From Adhaeribacter aquaticus DSM 16391 (GTDB lineage: Bacteria > Bacteroidota > Bacteroidia > Cytophagales > Hymenobacteraceae): 64,000 nucleotides of DNA. The notes beneath the pieces are model-generated. The model had not been told where the DNA came from and searched no databases. It saw only the letters and a list, made by a program, of their open reading frames with translations. The stretch is from assembly GCF_000473365.1 (NCBI RefSeq), contig NZ_KI421517.1, forward strand, positions 2,443,504-2,507,503, in the 5' to 3' direction. Below are positions 36,244 through 45,163 of the stretch, piece after piece. Position 1 is the stretch's first letter. Each line of letters starts with the position of its first letter. The translations under genes and the position numbers were made by a program.

Positions 36244-37254
36244 TCAAGGGTTGACAATGGGTTCATAGGCATAATCCTTGGGGAAATAGTCATTTCTAAT
36301 CAATAAAAAGGGTTGCTCCCGTTTGTCATAGACCTGAAAAATTTCCTGGAAAATTAAGCGATCATTTTCGTCATAAGTAAACTGGTGTCGATTTCGTAGC
36401 TGGCCTTTTTTTTCCACTAAGGCTCCTGTTACTTTATTTTGAGAATCGAATTGAAAAGTTATTTTTTCTTTTTGAAGCTGATAATTTTCATTGGATTTAA
36501 GCACCACATAATCTACCTGATTCAGATCATTATAATGTAATTTAGCCACTATAACGCCGTTCTGGAAAGCTCTTTTTGTTACTCTTCCGAATTCATCCTC
36601 TAAGTAGCTCCACCCATTTTTATCATTCACCAGAAAATCATACGTGTATTTTTTACTATAATTGATATCAATGTTTCGCCTGTTCTGTTCACCAGACCAT
36701 TCCGATTGTTGCACCTTCCCATTCAAACCAAACTCTACTGCAGCATAAGGCTTATATACAAATTTATCAGCTGAATCTGCCAGCAGGATAGTCTTCCTCT
36801 GAACAAAACGATCAAAGTAATTTAGATTTTTCTTAAACTTTATTCCTACACCAGCTAAGCTACTAGTCGTCCAGGTATTCTGATAATAAGCAGGAGAATT
36901 GGTTTTATGATATCTTCTGTTGTGATAGGTTGATCCTTCAACAAATTGGGCACCATCTATAATCAAAACAGCATCCATTCCATTCTGTTGTGCGCTTTTT
37001 TTTAACCCATCTACTAAAGTAGGATATTCATTACTACCACCCACCTCCAGCACCTTTACTTTTATGTATTCCTGGTCTTCGGGATATTCTCCCGGAAAGT
37101 AAACCTGTACCGAATTTTGGTGCGGCACGGTAGGAATATCATTTAGTACTCCTATCTGAGAAGTTTCAGAGTAGTAGTTATAACATCCGGTCAGGCTTAA
37201 GCTTAAGCCTAAACATAAAAAGTAACTAAATTGAAGCAGGTAGGAATTTCTCAT
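36244..37254 (-). CDS. Lipoprotein with YD/RHS-like C-terminal strands, function unknown
   Basis: 336 residues. A lipoprotein signal ends at LSLTGC (Cys24). The first third (about 45-100) has VQVYFPGEYPEDQEYIKVKVLEV and a KSAQQNGMDAVLII segment, a layout seen in small outer-membrane-associated lipoproteins. The C-terminal half consists of repeated beta strands resembling YD repeats (GRVTKRAFQNGVIVAKLHYN, YDENDRLIFQ). Probably faces the periplasm or surface. It converges on the radical SAM gene with an 18-bp gap. I do not recognise a named family. Confidence 0.75.
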   Translation of the reverse strand: MRNSYLLQFSYFLCLGLSLSLTGCYNYYSETSQIGVLNDIPTVPHQNSVQVYFPGEYPEDQEYIKVKVLEVGGSNEYPTLVDGLKKSAQQNGMDAVLIIDGAQFVEGSTYHNRRYHKTNSPAYYQNTWTTSSLAGVGIKFKKNLNYFDRFVQRKTILLADSADKFVYKPYAAVEFGLNGKVQQSEWSGEQNRRNIDINYSKKYTYDFLVNDKNGWSYLEDEFGRVTKRAFQNGVIVAKLHYNDLNQVDYVVLKSNENYQLQKEKITFQFDSQNKVTGALVEKKGQLRNRHQFTYDENDRLIFQEIFQVYDKREQPFLLIRNDYFPKDYAYEPIVNP

Positions 37255-37396
37255 ATCCGGAAATCTTAAAATTGTTCATCTGTTTATTTCCAGATGTACT
37301 AAGCAAGTATTATTCCAGATATAGCTTTTCTATATATTTAAGCTTAAAATAATAAAGCCATCCATAATTTAGGTAAGAAGGAAATTAAAGAAGATT

Positions 37397-37918
37397 TTAA
37401 AATACCTTTTCCATAATAAAATCATGTTGCACATCCTGGCCCAGCACAAAATCTTCATCGCCTACTATTTTAAACCCATATTTCTGATAAAGAGCCAGCG
37501 CCCCCGTATTATGTTCCCAAACCGTTAACCAAATCACTTTACACTCTTTTTTCTTGGCAAAATCAAAAGATTGTTTTAATAGCTCAGTCCCCAGGCCCTT
37601 TCCGCACCATTTGGGCAGGAGGTATAACCGGGCAATTTTCATTTGGTTAGAGCTGGTGATACAGGCTGGAGCTGGACCAAAATAAAATTTAATGTACCCC
37701 ACAACAGCCTCCTGAACACTAATAATCCAGAATATGGTTTGTGGATCGTTTAGTTCAGCCGCTTGCAAAGATGGATTAAAAGCAGTTGGCAAATAAGCCG
37801 CCATATCTTCGGGTGTATTTGCGGCTCCAAAAGCCGCCTCAAACGTTTCCCAACCTAATTGGGCTAATAATTCATTGTCGGATGCCGTGGCAACTCTAAC
37901 AGAGAAGGAGGTTTTCAA
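37397..37918 (-). CDS. GNAT N-acetyltransferase
   Basis: 173 residues with the acetyl-CoA fold: VGYIKFYFG, then ARLYLLPKWCGKGLGTELLKQSF (the Q/R-x-x-G-x-G/A loop appears as CGKGLG) and LTVWEHNTGALALYQKYGF. The family acetylates amines such as spermidine-like or peptide substrates; the target is unknown. Its 5' flank contains a 29-bp perfect tandem repeat, and another GNAT lies just upstream on the same strand. Confidence 0.92.
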   Translation of the reverse strand: MKTSFSVRVATASDNELLAQLGWETFEAAFGAANTPEDMAAYLPTAFNPSLQAAELNDPQTIFWIISVQEAVVGYIKFYFGPAPACITSSNQMKIARLYLLPKWCGKGLGTELLKQSFDFAKKKECKVIWLTVWEHNTGALALYQKYGFKIVGDEDFVLGQDVQHDFIMEKVF

Positions 37919-37921
37919 AAA

Positions 37922-37986
37922 GTATTTGTAGTAAATAATTAATTAAAAAAGTATTTGTAGTAAATAATTAATTAAAAAAGTATTTA
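37922..37986. repeat. 29-bp tandem direct repeat
   Basis: Two identical 29-bp units (37922-37950 and 37951-37979), each beginning GTATTTGTAGTAAATAATTA, are followed by a partial third start (GTATTTA, 37980-37986). It fills the spacer between two GNAT genes, directly in front of the 37918 start codon. The unit is AT-rich and not palindromic. Confidence 0.9.
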
Positions 37987-37994
37987 TTATTTGA

Positions 37995-38402
37995 TTATAT
38001 AGTATCACCTGGATTCAACATCCAGGCTTGTGGATGATGGGTAAAGCCTATATGCGGATAATATTTTTCAGCGGCCGGTGCCGCCAGTAATATCAACCTT
38101 GTTTCCGGGTCGGTAGCAGCTTTGGTTTTCCTTATTAGTTCTCTGCCTATTCCTCGCTTCTGATAATCTACATGCACCGCCAAATCAGATAGATAAGTGG
38201 CATAGGTAAAATCAGTCAGGGCGCGGGAAATGCCTATTAATAAATCATCTTCCCAGGCCGTTATAACCAAATTTGCATGCTGCAGCATCAGGTGCATTCG
38301 TTCCTTATCATCAACTGGTCGTCGGTTTCCTAACGTAGAAGCTTTATATAATGCTATTACCTGATCCAGGTCCAGGTCATTACCTCTTTTGTAAACGATC
38401 AT
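37995..38402 (-). CDS. GNAT N-acetyltransferase (small, YjgM/PaiA-like)
   Basis: 135 residues, a minimal GNAT. YLSDLAVHVDYQKRGIGRELIRKTK holds the acetyl-CoA loop (QKRGIG), and LAAPAAEKYYPHIGFTHH follows. The substrate is unknown. It lies upstream of another GNAT on the same strand, separated by the 29-bp tandem repeat, so the two may be co-transcribed. Sequence identity between them is low; they are not a recent duplication. Confidence 0.9.
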   Translation of the reverse strand: MIVYKRGNDLDLDQVIALYKASTLGNRRPVDDKERMHLMLQHANLVITAWEDDLLIGISRALTDFTYATYLSDLAVHVDYQKRGIGRELIRKTKAATDPETRLILLAAPAAEKYYPHIGFTHHPQAWMLNPGDTI

Positions 38403-38629
38403 CTTTATAAAGAAAAGGCCTCAAATATACGTCAAAAGATACCTAATATTATTTATTGCTACCTAAGGCGTTATACTGAAGAGTATTGTTTTAAGTAAAA
38501 AAGCACTAACAACAAATAAAACAATAAAATACCTGAGTATAAATTCAACTGCAGGAATAATTGGCAGAATTTTGATGTTGTGATTATACATTTAAAATAA
38601 TAATTTTAAGTTTCAGCAAGCAGATCGGG

Positions 38630-39826
38630 ATGAAAGAAATACAAGAAATTGTACGGGCGTATGATGAGGCACAAAAGGCAAATAAGAAAACTGCTTTAGC
38701 CACCGTAGTACACGTAGAGGGGTCTTCTTACCGGAGGCCCGGTGCCCGTATGTTAGTAACCGAGGATGGAGAACTTACTGGTGCTATTAGTGGCGGTTGT
38801 CTGGAAGGTGATGCCCTGAGAAAAGCCCGCCTGGTAATGGTTCAGCAAAAATCTCTTTTAGTTACTTATGATACTACCGATGACGATGATGCCAAATTAG
38901 GCGTTGGTTTGGGCTGCAACGGTATTATTCATATATTAATTGAACCCATTCATCCGGAACAACAAACTAACCCTATTCAGCTATTAAAAGCTATTCTCAC
39001 CGATCGGCAGAATGCGGTTTTAGTTACACTTTTCTCTTTAGCAGACAGGCATGCCCATCAATTCGGCACCTGTTTATTACAAGTAGAAAGTGGTGCTGTA
39101 ACGGAAAATATGCCAGATCCTCTATTAAAAGAAGCTTTATTAGCAGATGCTCAGGAAGTACTATTTCAAAAAGCATCTACTATAAAAACTTACATAAACA
39201 GCGAAAAACCCTTAACGGCTTTTGTTGAATTTATACCACCTGCTGTGTCGCTGGTTATTGTAGGGGCGGGTAACGATGTTATGCCGTTGGTGCAAATAGC
39301 TACTATTGTAGGATGGGAAGTTATTGTGGTAGATGGCAGAGCCAATTATGCAACGCAAGAACGCTTTCCTGGTGTAAAAAAAGTATTAGTCTCTAAAGCA
39401 GACAAAGTGCTAACGCAATTGCACGTGGATGAGCGGACTGTTTTTGCCCTGATGACGCATAATTATAATTACGACATTGCCATGCTGCGGGAGCTGATAA
39501 GCATTAATACACCGTATATTGGTTCTTTAGGCCCCAAAAAGAAATTAAGCCGAATGCTGGATGAGCTTCAGGAGGAAGGAATAACTTTAACAGCTAAACA
39601 ACAGGAGAAAATATTCGGGCCAGTTGGGCTGGATTTAGGCGCCGAAACCTCAGAAGAAATAGCGCTGTCCATCGTGGCCGAAATAAAGGCTATCCTCTCT
39701 AAAAAAGACGCTGGCTTTCTCCGCGATAAGTCCGAAACGATTCATGCCCGTCACCCGCTGATTATCAAAAAAAGCCTGATGGACGAAACAGCCAAGGCAA
39801 CTTGTGAAATCAAAGCAGCATTTTAA
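38630..39826 (+). CDS. XdhC/CoxI-family protein
   Basis: 398 residues. The N-terminal XdhC domain has EGSSYRRPGARMLV and SGGCLEGDALRKARL. The C-terminal Rossmann domain is marked by LVIVGAGNDVMPLVQIA (about residues 206-222) and GPKKKLSRML. XdhC/CoxI proteins help insert the (sulfurated) molybdenum cofactor into xanthine dehydrogenase or CO-dehydrogenase-like hydroxylases. Its stop overlaps the start of the next gene (TAATG), indicating coupling. No molybdo-hydroxylase subunit is present in the window. Confidence 0.93.
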   Translation: MKEIQEIVRAYDEAQKANKKTALATVVHVEGSSYRRPGARMLVTEDGELTGAISGGCLEGDALRKARLVMVQQKSLLVTYDTTDDDDAKLGVGLGCNGIIHILIEPIHPEQQTNPIQLLKAILTDRQNAVLVTLFSLADRHAHQFGTCLLQVESGAVTENMPDPLLKEALLADAQEVLFQKASTIKTYINSEKPLTAFVEFIPPAVSLVIVGAGNDVMPLVQIATIVGWEVIVVDGRANYATQERFPGVKKVLVSKADKVLTQLHVDERTVFALMTHNYNYDIAMLRELISINTPYIGSLGPKKKLSRMLDELQEEGITLTAKQQEKIFGPVGLDLGAETSEEIALSIVAEIKAILSKKDAGFLRDKSETIHARHPLIIKKSLMDETAKATCEIKAAF

Positions 39827-40434
39827 TGGAGCAGGCTAGTCCCATTGGTTTAGTTTTACTGGCTGCGGGCGCCTCTACCCGTTTAGGGCAACCAAAACAA
39901 CAATTGTTGTATAAAGGAAAAAGCCTGTTACAACATGCCTTACAAACTATTCAGCAATCTGCAGTAAATAATGTAGCGGTGGTTTTAGGTGCCGGTGCTT
40001 CCGAAATCAGAAATGCCCATGCTTTTGGGACTGCCCATGTTGTAGAAAACCCAGACTGGCAGGAAGGAATGGCTTCCAGTATCAGCACAGGCCTTAATTC
40101 TTTATTGAAGGCCGCACCTAATGCAGGAGGCGTTATTTTTATGGTTTGTGACCAGCCATTTGTAACGGCTACTTTACTAGATCAATTAATTAGTACCTAC
40201 TCCCAAACCAATAAAGAAATAATTGCCTGCTCTTATCAGGAGACGCTGGGTACACCAGTATTGTTTCGTAAAAAATTCTTCCCGGATTTACTCGCTTTAC
40301 AAGGGCAGGAAGGAGCTAAGAAACTGATCAAAAAATTTCCGGAAGCTGTAATGGCTGTTGCTTTCCCTAAGGGGAGTATAGATATTGACACCCCACAAGA
40401 TTATGAGAACTTGCAGAAGGGTGACTCAGAATAA
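39826..40434 (+). CDS. MobA/MocA-like nucleotidyltransferase
   Basis: 202 residues. The N-terminal nucleotide loop LLAAGASTRLGQPKQQLLYKG, MVCDQPFVT with the metal aspartate, and IDIDTPQDYENL are typical of MocA, the CTP:molybdopterin cytidylyltransferase. Together with XdhC (1-nt overlap) it should prepare the cofactor, probably molybdopterin cytosine dinucleotide, for a molybdenum hydroxylase. A role outside Mo metabolism is possible, but the pairing argues against it. The terminator at 40438 ends the pair. Confidence 0.92.
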   Translation: MEQASPIGLVLLAAGASTRLGQPKQQLLYKGKSLLQHALQTIQQSAVNNVAVVLGAGASEIRNAHAFGTAHVVENPDWQEGMASSISTGLNSLLKAAPNAGGVIFMVCDQPFVTATLLDQLISTYSQTNKEIIACSYQETLGTPVLFRKKFFPDLLALQGQEGAKKLIKKFPEAVMAVAFPKGSIDIDTPQDYENLQKGDSE

Positions 40435-40437
40435 ATT

Positions 40438-40469
40438 AAAAAGCTCCTGCCAATAATACAGGAGCTTTT
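40438..40469. terminator. Bidirectional terminator between the mocA-like gene and uvrB
   Basis: AAAAGCTCCTG and CAGGAGCTTTT arms (11 bp) around a 9-nt loop, with U-runs on both strands. It lies 20 bp from the uvrB stop. Confidence 0.85.
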
Positions 40470-40488
40470 CAAAGATTCTTAAAATTAT

Positions 40489-42519
40489 TTAATCACGTCT
40501 GTTTTTTAGCATTTTACGTAATTCAGCCAGCTCATCGCGGTACTTAGCTGCTTGTAAAAAGTCCAGATCTTTAGCAGCGGCTTCCATTTGTTTTTCGGTT
40601 TTCTTAATTACCTTTTCCAGCTCGTCGCGCTTCATATACTGTATCACGGGCTCCGCTGCAATAGAAGTAATAGCTTCGTCTGGCCCGGCATACATTTTAA
40701 CTTCCTTCTTCGCATCTGCTACAGAAGTTTGCTCCATAATAGCTTCTATTGATTTATAAACAGTAGTTGGCGTTATACCATGCTTTTCGTTGTAAGCCAT
40801 TTGAACCTCACGTCTCCGATTGGTTTCATCAATGGTACGCTGCATAGAACCTGTCATCCGGTCGGCATACATAATTACTTTGCCCTGGCTATTCCGTGCT
40901 GCCCGGCCCGTAGTTTGAATTAAGGACCGTTGGTCACGCAGAAAACCTTCCTTATCAGCATCTAAAATAGCTACTAAAGATACTTCTGGTAAGTCTAATC
41001 CTTCCCGCAACAGGTTTACGCCAATTAATACATCAATATGGCCTAACCGAAGCTCACGTAAAATCTCAACCCGATCAAGAGACTTAATTTCCGAATGAAT
41101 ATACTTTACCTTTATGTTCAGGCGGTCCATGTATTTAGATAACTCCTCGGCCATACGTTTGGTTAGCGTAGTTACCAATACCCTATGCCCCATTTTGATG
41201 CGGTTATCCACCTCATCCAGCAAATCGTCCACCTGATTGATACTTGGTCGAACTTCAATTACCGGATCTAATAAACCAGTAGGCCGAATAATCTGCTCTA
41301 CTACTACCCCGCCAGCTTTCTGCAATTCGTAATCGCCGGGCGTAGCACTTACAAATATTACCTGCCGCATCATCGACTCAAACTCGTTAAAAGTAAGGGG
41401 CCGGTTATCCATGGCCGAAGGTAATCGGAAACCAAATTCCACTAACTGTGTTTTCCGGGAACGGTCGCCGCCCCACATAGCACGAACCTGCGGAACCGTC
41501 ACGTGACTTTCATCAATCACCATCAGGAAATCTTCCGGGAAATAATCCAGTAAACAGAAAGGCCGTGCACCTGGCTGACGACGATCGAAGTAGCGGGAAT
41601 AGTTCTCTATACCGGAGCAGTAACCCAATTCCCGGATCATCTCCAAGTCAAATTCGGTCCGTTCTTTTATCCGCTTTGCTTCATCGTCGCGAAACTCTTT
41701 CTGAAAATATTCATGCTGGGCTACTAAATCAAACTGAATTTCTTTTATAGCCTGCTGCAACACATCCTGGCCCGTCACAAATAAGTTTGCCGGGTATAAA
41801 GCTATTTGGTCTTCTTCGGCTATCTTCTTGCCGGTTCCCGGATCAATGCGCTGAATACTTTCAATCTCATCGCCCCAAAAATAAATACGGTAAGCATAAT
41901 CAGCATAAGCCGGATACACATCTACTGTATCGCCTTTAACCCGAAAAGAGCCACGGGTAAACTCAGCTTCCGTACGACTGTACAAGATTTGTACAAACTG
42001 GTAAAGCAAATTATTGCGACTTACCTTTTGCCCCGGCTTAATGTAGATAACATTTTTACCAAACTCTTCGGGGTTGCCAATACCGTAAATACAAGAAACA
42101 GAAGCCACCACTATCACATCGCGCCGGCCCGAAAGCAAGGACGATGTACAATGCAACCGAAGCTTTTCAATTTCTTCGTTGATGGCTAAATCTTTTTCAA
42201 TAAACGTATTGGTAGAAGCAATGTAAGCTTCCGGTTGATAATAGTCGTAATAAGAAATAAAATATTCGACCGCATTATTAGGAAAGAACTGTTTAAATTC
42301 CCCATACAACTGGGCCGCTAACGTTTTATTATGACAAAGTACCAACGTTGGTTTTTTTACTTCCTGAATAACATTGGCTACCGTAAACGTTTTACCCGTA
42401 CCGGTAGCACCCAATAATACCTGTACCGGCTCTCCATTATTGATGCCCTCTACTAATTGGGTTATGGCTTTGGGCTGATCGCCGGTTGGTTTGAACTCAG
42501 ATGTTAAATTAAAATCCAT
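40489..42519 (-). CDS. uvrB: Excinuclease ABC subunit UvrB
   Basis: 676 residues, full length. Helicase-like damage-verification subunit of nucleotide excision repair. Walker A is GATGTGKT (37-44), the DNA-strand-separating beta-hairpin is YYDYYQPEAYIASTNTFIEK, the DEAD-like box is VIDESHVT, and motif VI is TTGRAARNSQGKV. The C-terminal UVR domain for UvrA/UvrC contact is DLDFLQAAKYRDELAELRKM. It stands alone on the minus strand with a terminator. Confidence 0.98.
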   Translation of the reverse strand: MDFNLTSEFKPTGDQPKAITQLVEGINNGEPVQVLLGATGTGKTFTVANVIQEVKKPTLVLCHNKTLAAQLYGEFKQFFPNNAVEYFISYYDYYQPEAYIASTNTFIEKDLAINEEIEKLRLHCTSSLLSGRRDVIVVASVSCIYGIGNPEEFGKNVIYIKPGQKVSRNNLLYQFVQILYSRTEAEFTRGSFRVKGDTVDVYPAYADYAYRIYFWGDEIESIQRIDPGTGKKIAEEDQIALYPANLFVTGQDVLQQAIKEIQFDLVAQHEYFQKEFRDDEAKRIKERTEFDLEMIRELGYCSGIENYSRYFDRRQPGARPFCLLDYFPEDFLMVIDESHVTVPQVRAMWGGDRSRKTQLVEFGFRLPSAMDNRPLTFNEFESMMRQVIFVSATPGDYELQKAGGVVVEQIIRPTGLLDPVIEVRPSINQVDDLLDEVDNRIKMGHRVLVTTLTKRMAEELSKYMDRLNIKVKYIHSEIKSLDRVEILRELRLGHIDVLIGVNLLREGLDLPEVSLVAILDADKEGFLRDQRSLIQTTGRAARNSQGKVIMYADRMTGSMQRTIDETNRRREVQMAYNEKHGITPTTVYKSIEAIMEQTSVADAKKEVKMYAGPDEAITSIAAEPVIQYMKRDELEKVIKKTEKQMEAAAKDLDFLQAAKYRDELAELRKMLKNRRD

Positions 42520-42657
42520 TCTATGATTTTATATAGGGTAAAGATAATAAATAACAACTATGAGCGGCTGTAAGTTGCCATTTCGCCTATCTATTTCTGT
42601 TATTTAAAATTTAAAGTAGCCTATAAGCGGCGAAAAACTTAAGACTTATAAAATAAA

Positions 42658-42684
42658 AAACCTGCTTCTACAGAAAGCAGGTTT
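42658..42684 (-). terminator. Terminator of the ECF sigma/anti-sigma operon
   Basis: AAACCTGCTT and its complement around a 7-nt loop, with TTTTTTATTTT on the minus strand. It lies 63 bp past the stop at 42747. Confidence 0.8.
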
Positions 42685-42746
42685 AGTAATTCTTTTAAAA
42701 AATTGTAAAACTCAGAATCTGTGAAAACAGGAAATTTTTAAATAAG

Positions 42747-44390
42747 TTATTTACCTAAAGTATACGTGGAGCTAAGCGAAAAGCCAATATTATATGGTTT
42801 TCTTTGCCTGAACTCCAGGTTATCAGGTTGAGCGACCAAGCTTGTCATGTATTGAGTTGCCTCTATCCCAGCCCGAAGGCTAAGTCCTTTGGTGACAATA
42901 AAGCCTCTGCCAGCCGAAGCGACGGCAGCCATTTGCAAACCCCGGAATGGCGAATCGCTATTAGGGCCATATTTTAAATCCGGAACCCGGGGAGAATCAG
43001 AGAAAATGTGGGTTTGAATTAATAAATTAGTCAGGAAACCAAAAGAAGCATAATAAATACTTTTACTTCGGCTCATTTGGTAGGTTACCTTAACAGGTAC
43101 CCCCAGCAAACGGTACCGGTATTGGGTTTCAAAAGAAGTTGTTTTCACTACCTGGGCACTGGCTATATTTTTTTGCCCGCCTAAAGAGGCTATCAAAGCA
43201 GTTGTGGGCAGAGCCGCTTCCGGCTTACTATTCTGGTCGTGCAATCTGGTACTAGAATTAAATTTAGCCGCTGCCCCTTGGTTGTTATTGATAATATAAG
43301 ATGATTCTGTACTAGCGGTATTTTGAGTAAATGCCAACCCTGTTTCCAGCGACCAATTACTGGTTAATTGATAACCGGCTCCCATGGCAGCACTATAAGA
43401 ATATTGCGGTTTTGTATTATTATCGAATTCCTGCATGGCTGAACTGTAACTGGACAGCCCAGCGTTTGACGCCGGCGCAGCAAATCCAACTGAAGAGGCC
43501 GGTAAACTCGAATTATTAGTAGCTAAAGCTATATTTTGATTAAAATAATGAGGAGAATATTTACTAATAACCGACCAGCGAGGAGTACGCTTTTTTTCTG
43601 GCTCCTCAGTCATGGCTAAATAATTAGTAGTTGCGCGCTTCGGCATAATAGGCTTTACCCTATTTAGTTTTTCAGGTAAAACAGAAGACACATTTGATTC
43701 TACCACAACAGGTCTGCTATCCAAAAATGCATCTGATAAAACTTCTTTATTAGCTTCTTGACCACTTCCCAAGGCACCTGTGAAATCTATATTATTTTCC
43801 GGGTTATTTGGTAACGCGACCGCACTATGACTAAAGCTATTTTTCTCAGCCAAGGCTAATACTTTTTTATCGTTATTGCTATTTAATAGTGGAGGTTGAA
43901 CAGATTTCGTTTTTTCGGAAATATTTGTTGATGTTACTGTTGTTGCTTCCCATTTAGTTATCTCTTCCAGATCAGTATTGGGGGCCTTGATGGCACGACC
44001 TTCTTGGGTAACAGGTACTTTAGTTGTATTCCCGGCGATAGCTAAACCTGATTGTATTTCCGTTTTTGCTTTCGGCAACCGCTGGTTATTTTCTACTGGA
44101 GTATTTAATTTAACCGGCTGATTTGCTATTAGATTTCTGGTATGGGACCGTTCATTATTATAATCGTAGAATAAAAAGGCTCCGGCACAAACAACCAAAG
44201 TAATACAGGCCGCTACTAAGGTTTGGTACCAAACCAGCTTCTCCTTATAAAGTTTAGTTTCCTTAGAGTCCAGGTTCTGTTCAATACGGCTCCACAGTCG
44301 GTCAGAAGGAGACACTTCGGCCTCTTCCATTCCCGCCCGGAAAATATCTTCCAGCTTCTTTGGCCCGTCTTTATCTGATAACTCGTTCAT
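42747..44390 (-). CDS. Anti-sigma-like membrane protein with beta-barrel-like C-terminus
   Basis: 547 residues. The N-terminus (KLEDIFRAGMEEAEVSPSDR) looks like the sigma-binding segment seen in Bacteroidota anti-sigma proteins. A single transmembrane helix spans about residues 53-75. A long Ser/Asn/Thr-rich linker (about 80-330) leads to a C-terminal strand-rich region resembling outer-membrane beta-barrel proteins (GAGYQLTSNWSLETGLAFTQ, LLGVPVKVTYQM). The gene overlaps the 3' end of the ECF sigma gene by 20 bp, so the two form an operon. An anti-sigma role is inferred; the combination of inner-membrane helix and barrel-like end is unusual. Confidence 0.75.
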   Translation of the reverse strand: MNELSDKDGPKKLEDIFRAGMEEAEVSPSDRLWSRIEQNLDSKETKLYKEKLVWYQTLVAACITLVVCAGAFLFYDYNNERSHTRNLIANQPVKLNTPVENNQRLPKAKTEIQSGLAIAGNTTKVPVTQEGRAIKAPNTDLEEITKWEATTVTSTNISEKTKSVQPPLLNSNNDKKVLALAEKNSFSHSAVALPNNPENNIDFTGALGSGQEANKEVLSDAFLDSRPVVVESNVSSVLPEKLNRVKPIMPKRATTNYLAMTEEPEKKRTPRWSVISKYSPHYFNQNIALATNNSSLPASSVGFAAPASNAGLSSYSSAMQEFDNNTKPQYSYSAAMGAGYQLTSNWSLETGLAFTQNTASTESSYIINNNQGAAAKFNSSTRLHDQNSKPEAALPTTALIASLGGQKNIASAQVVKTTSFETQYRYRLLGVPVKVTYQMSRSKSIYYASFGFLTNLLIQTHIFSDSPRVPDLKYGPNSDSPFRGLQMAAVASAGRGFIVTKGLSLRAGIEATQYMTSLVAQPDNLEFRQRKPYNIGFSLSSTYTLGK

Positions 44391-44948
44391 TGTATAATTC
44401 TTCTTTTTCCTCTAACATATTCTTAAGGATTGCCCGTGCCCGCGAATACTGCGATTTGGATGTTCCTTCAGAAATCTCCAGCATTGTTGCAATTTCCTTA
44501 TGGGAATATCCTTCAATGGCGTATAAGTTAAATATAAGCTGGTAACGCGGGGCTAAACTCTGCACCATCGTTAACAAATCTTCATAAGCATATCCCGACA
44601 TAATAAACTCTTCTTCCGGAATCTTTTCAGCCTGATCATTATCCGTTACCGAACTAATGTGCATCATTTTCCGGTGGTGTTTAAGTGCTGTATTCACCAT
44701 GATCCGGCGAATCCAAAACTCAAGCGGACACTCTCCTTTAAAGCTTCCGATATGCTCAAAACTTTAATAAAAGCTTCCTGCATTATGTCTTCTGCCTCAA
44801 AACTAGTTTTAGAATAACGGATACAAACTGCCATCATCTTCTTGGCATACAGGTCATACAGCATCTTTTGCATAGCTCGTTTGCCAGCTATGCACCCCTG
44901 TATCATTTCCTGTTCTACAGTAAGTTTGTCTTTCCGAAAGAGCTTCAA
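44371..44948 (-). pseudogene. ECF-type RNA polymerase sigma-70 factor, frameshifted
   Basis: Two minus-strand frames together make one typical ECF sigma of about 192 residues. The 5' frame (TTG start at 44948) encodes region 2 with MLYDLYAKKMMAVCIRYSKTSFEAEDIMQEAFIKV, then runs into nonsense. The other frame continues with EHIGSFKGECPLEFWIRRIM, and region 4 follows (PRYQLIFNLYAIEGYSHKEIATMLEISEGTSKSQYSRARAIL). The junction is a T4 run (minus strand; + strand 44758-44761) that would need five Ts. The single missing base may be a real mutation, a sequencing error in a homopolymer, or, less likely, recoding. No canonical slippery heptamer is present. Confidence 0.85.
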
Positions 44949-45056
44949 GTAGATTTGCTTAATAAATTTGCCCGTGCTTTATAGAATGATCCCATTTGAG
45001 CCGGAATGGTTGCATTGCTAATAAAAATATTTAAAAGTAAATATAATAGATAAGCC

Positions 45057-45088
45057 TCTAAATCTTTGAGGGTTACCAGAGATTTAGA
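45057..45088 (-). terminator. Possible terminator hairpin after aroE
   Basis: TCTAAATCT and AGATTTAGA are perfect 9-bp arms around a 14-nt loop. No U-run follows on the minus strand, so function as a terminator is uncertain. Confidence 0.4.
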
Positions 45089-45163
45089 TTTTATAAAAAA
45101 GAAATAAGAAAATAATTTATTAGTTTTTAAAGAGGACCAATATCCAAGCAGGATTTGGATACT

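Noticed and set aside
37921-37990. Short CRISPR-like array
   Set aside because: The 29-bp units are directly abutting with no spacers, and no cas gene is present.
44371-44700. A separate 109-residue protein consisting only of sigma region 4
   Set aside because: The preceding frame supplies region 2 with perfect order and distance; one missing base in a homopolymer explains the split better.
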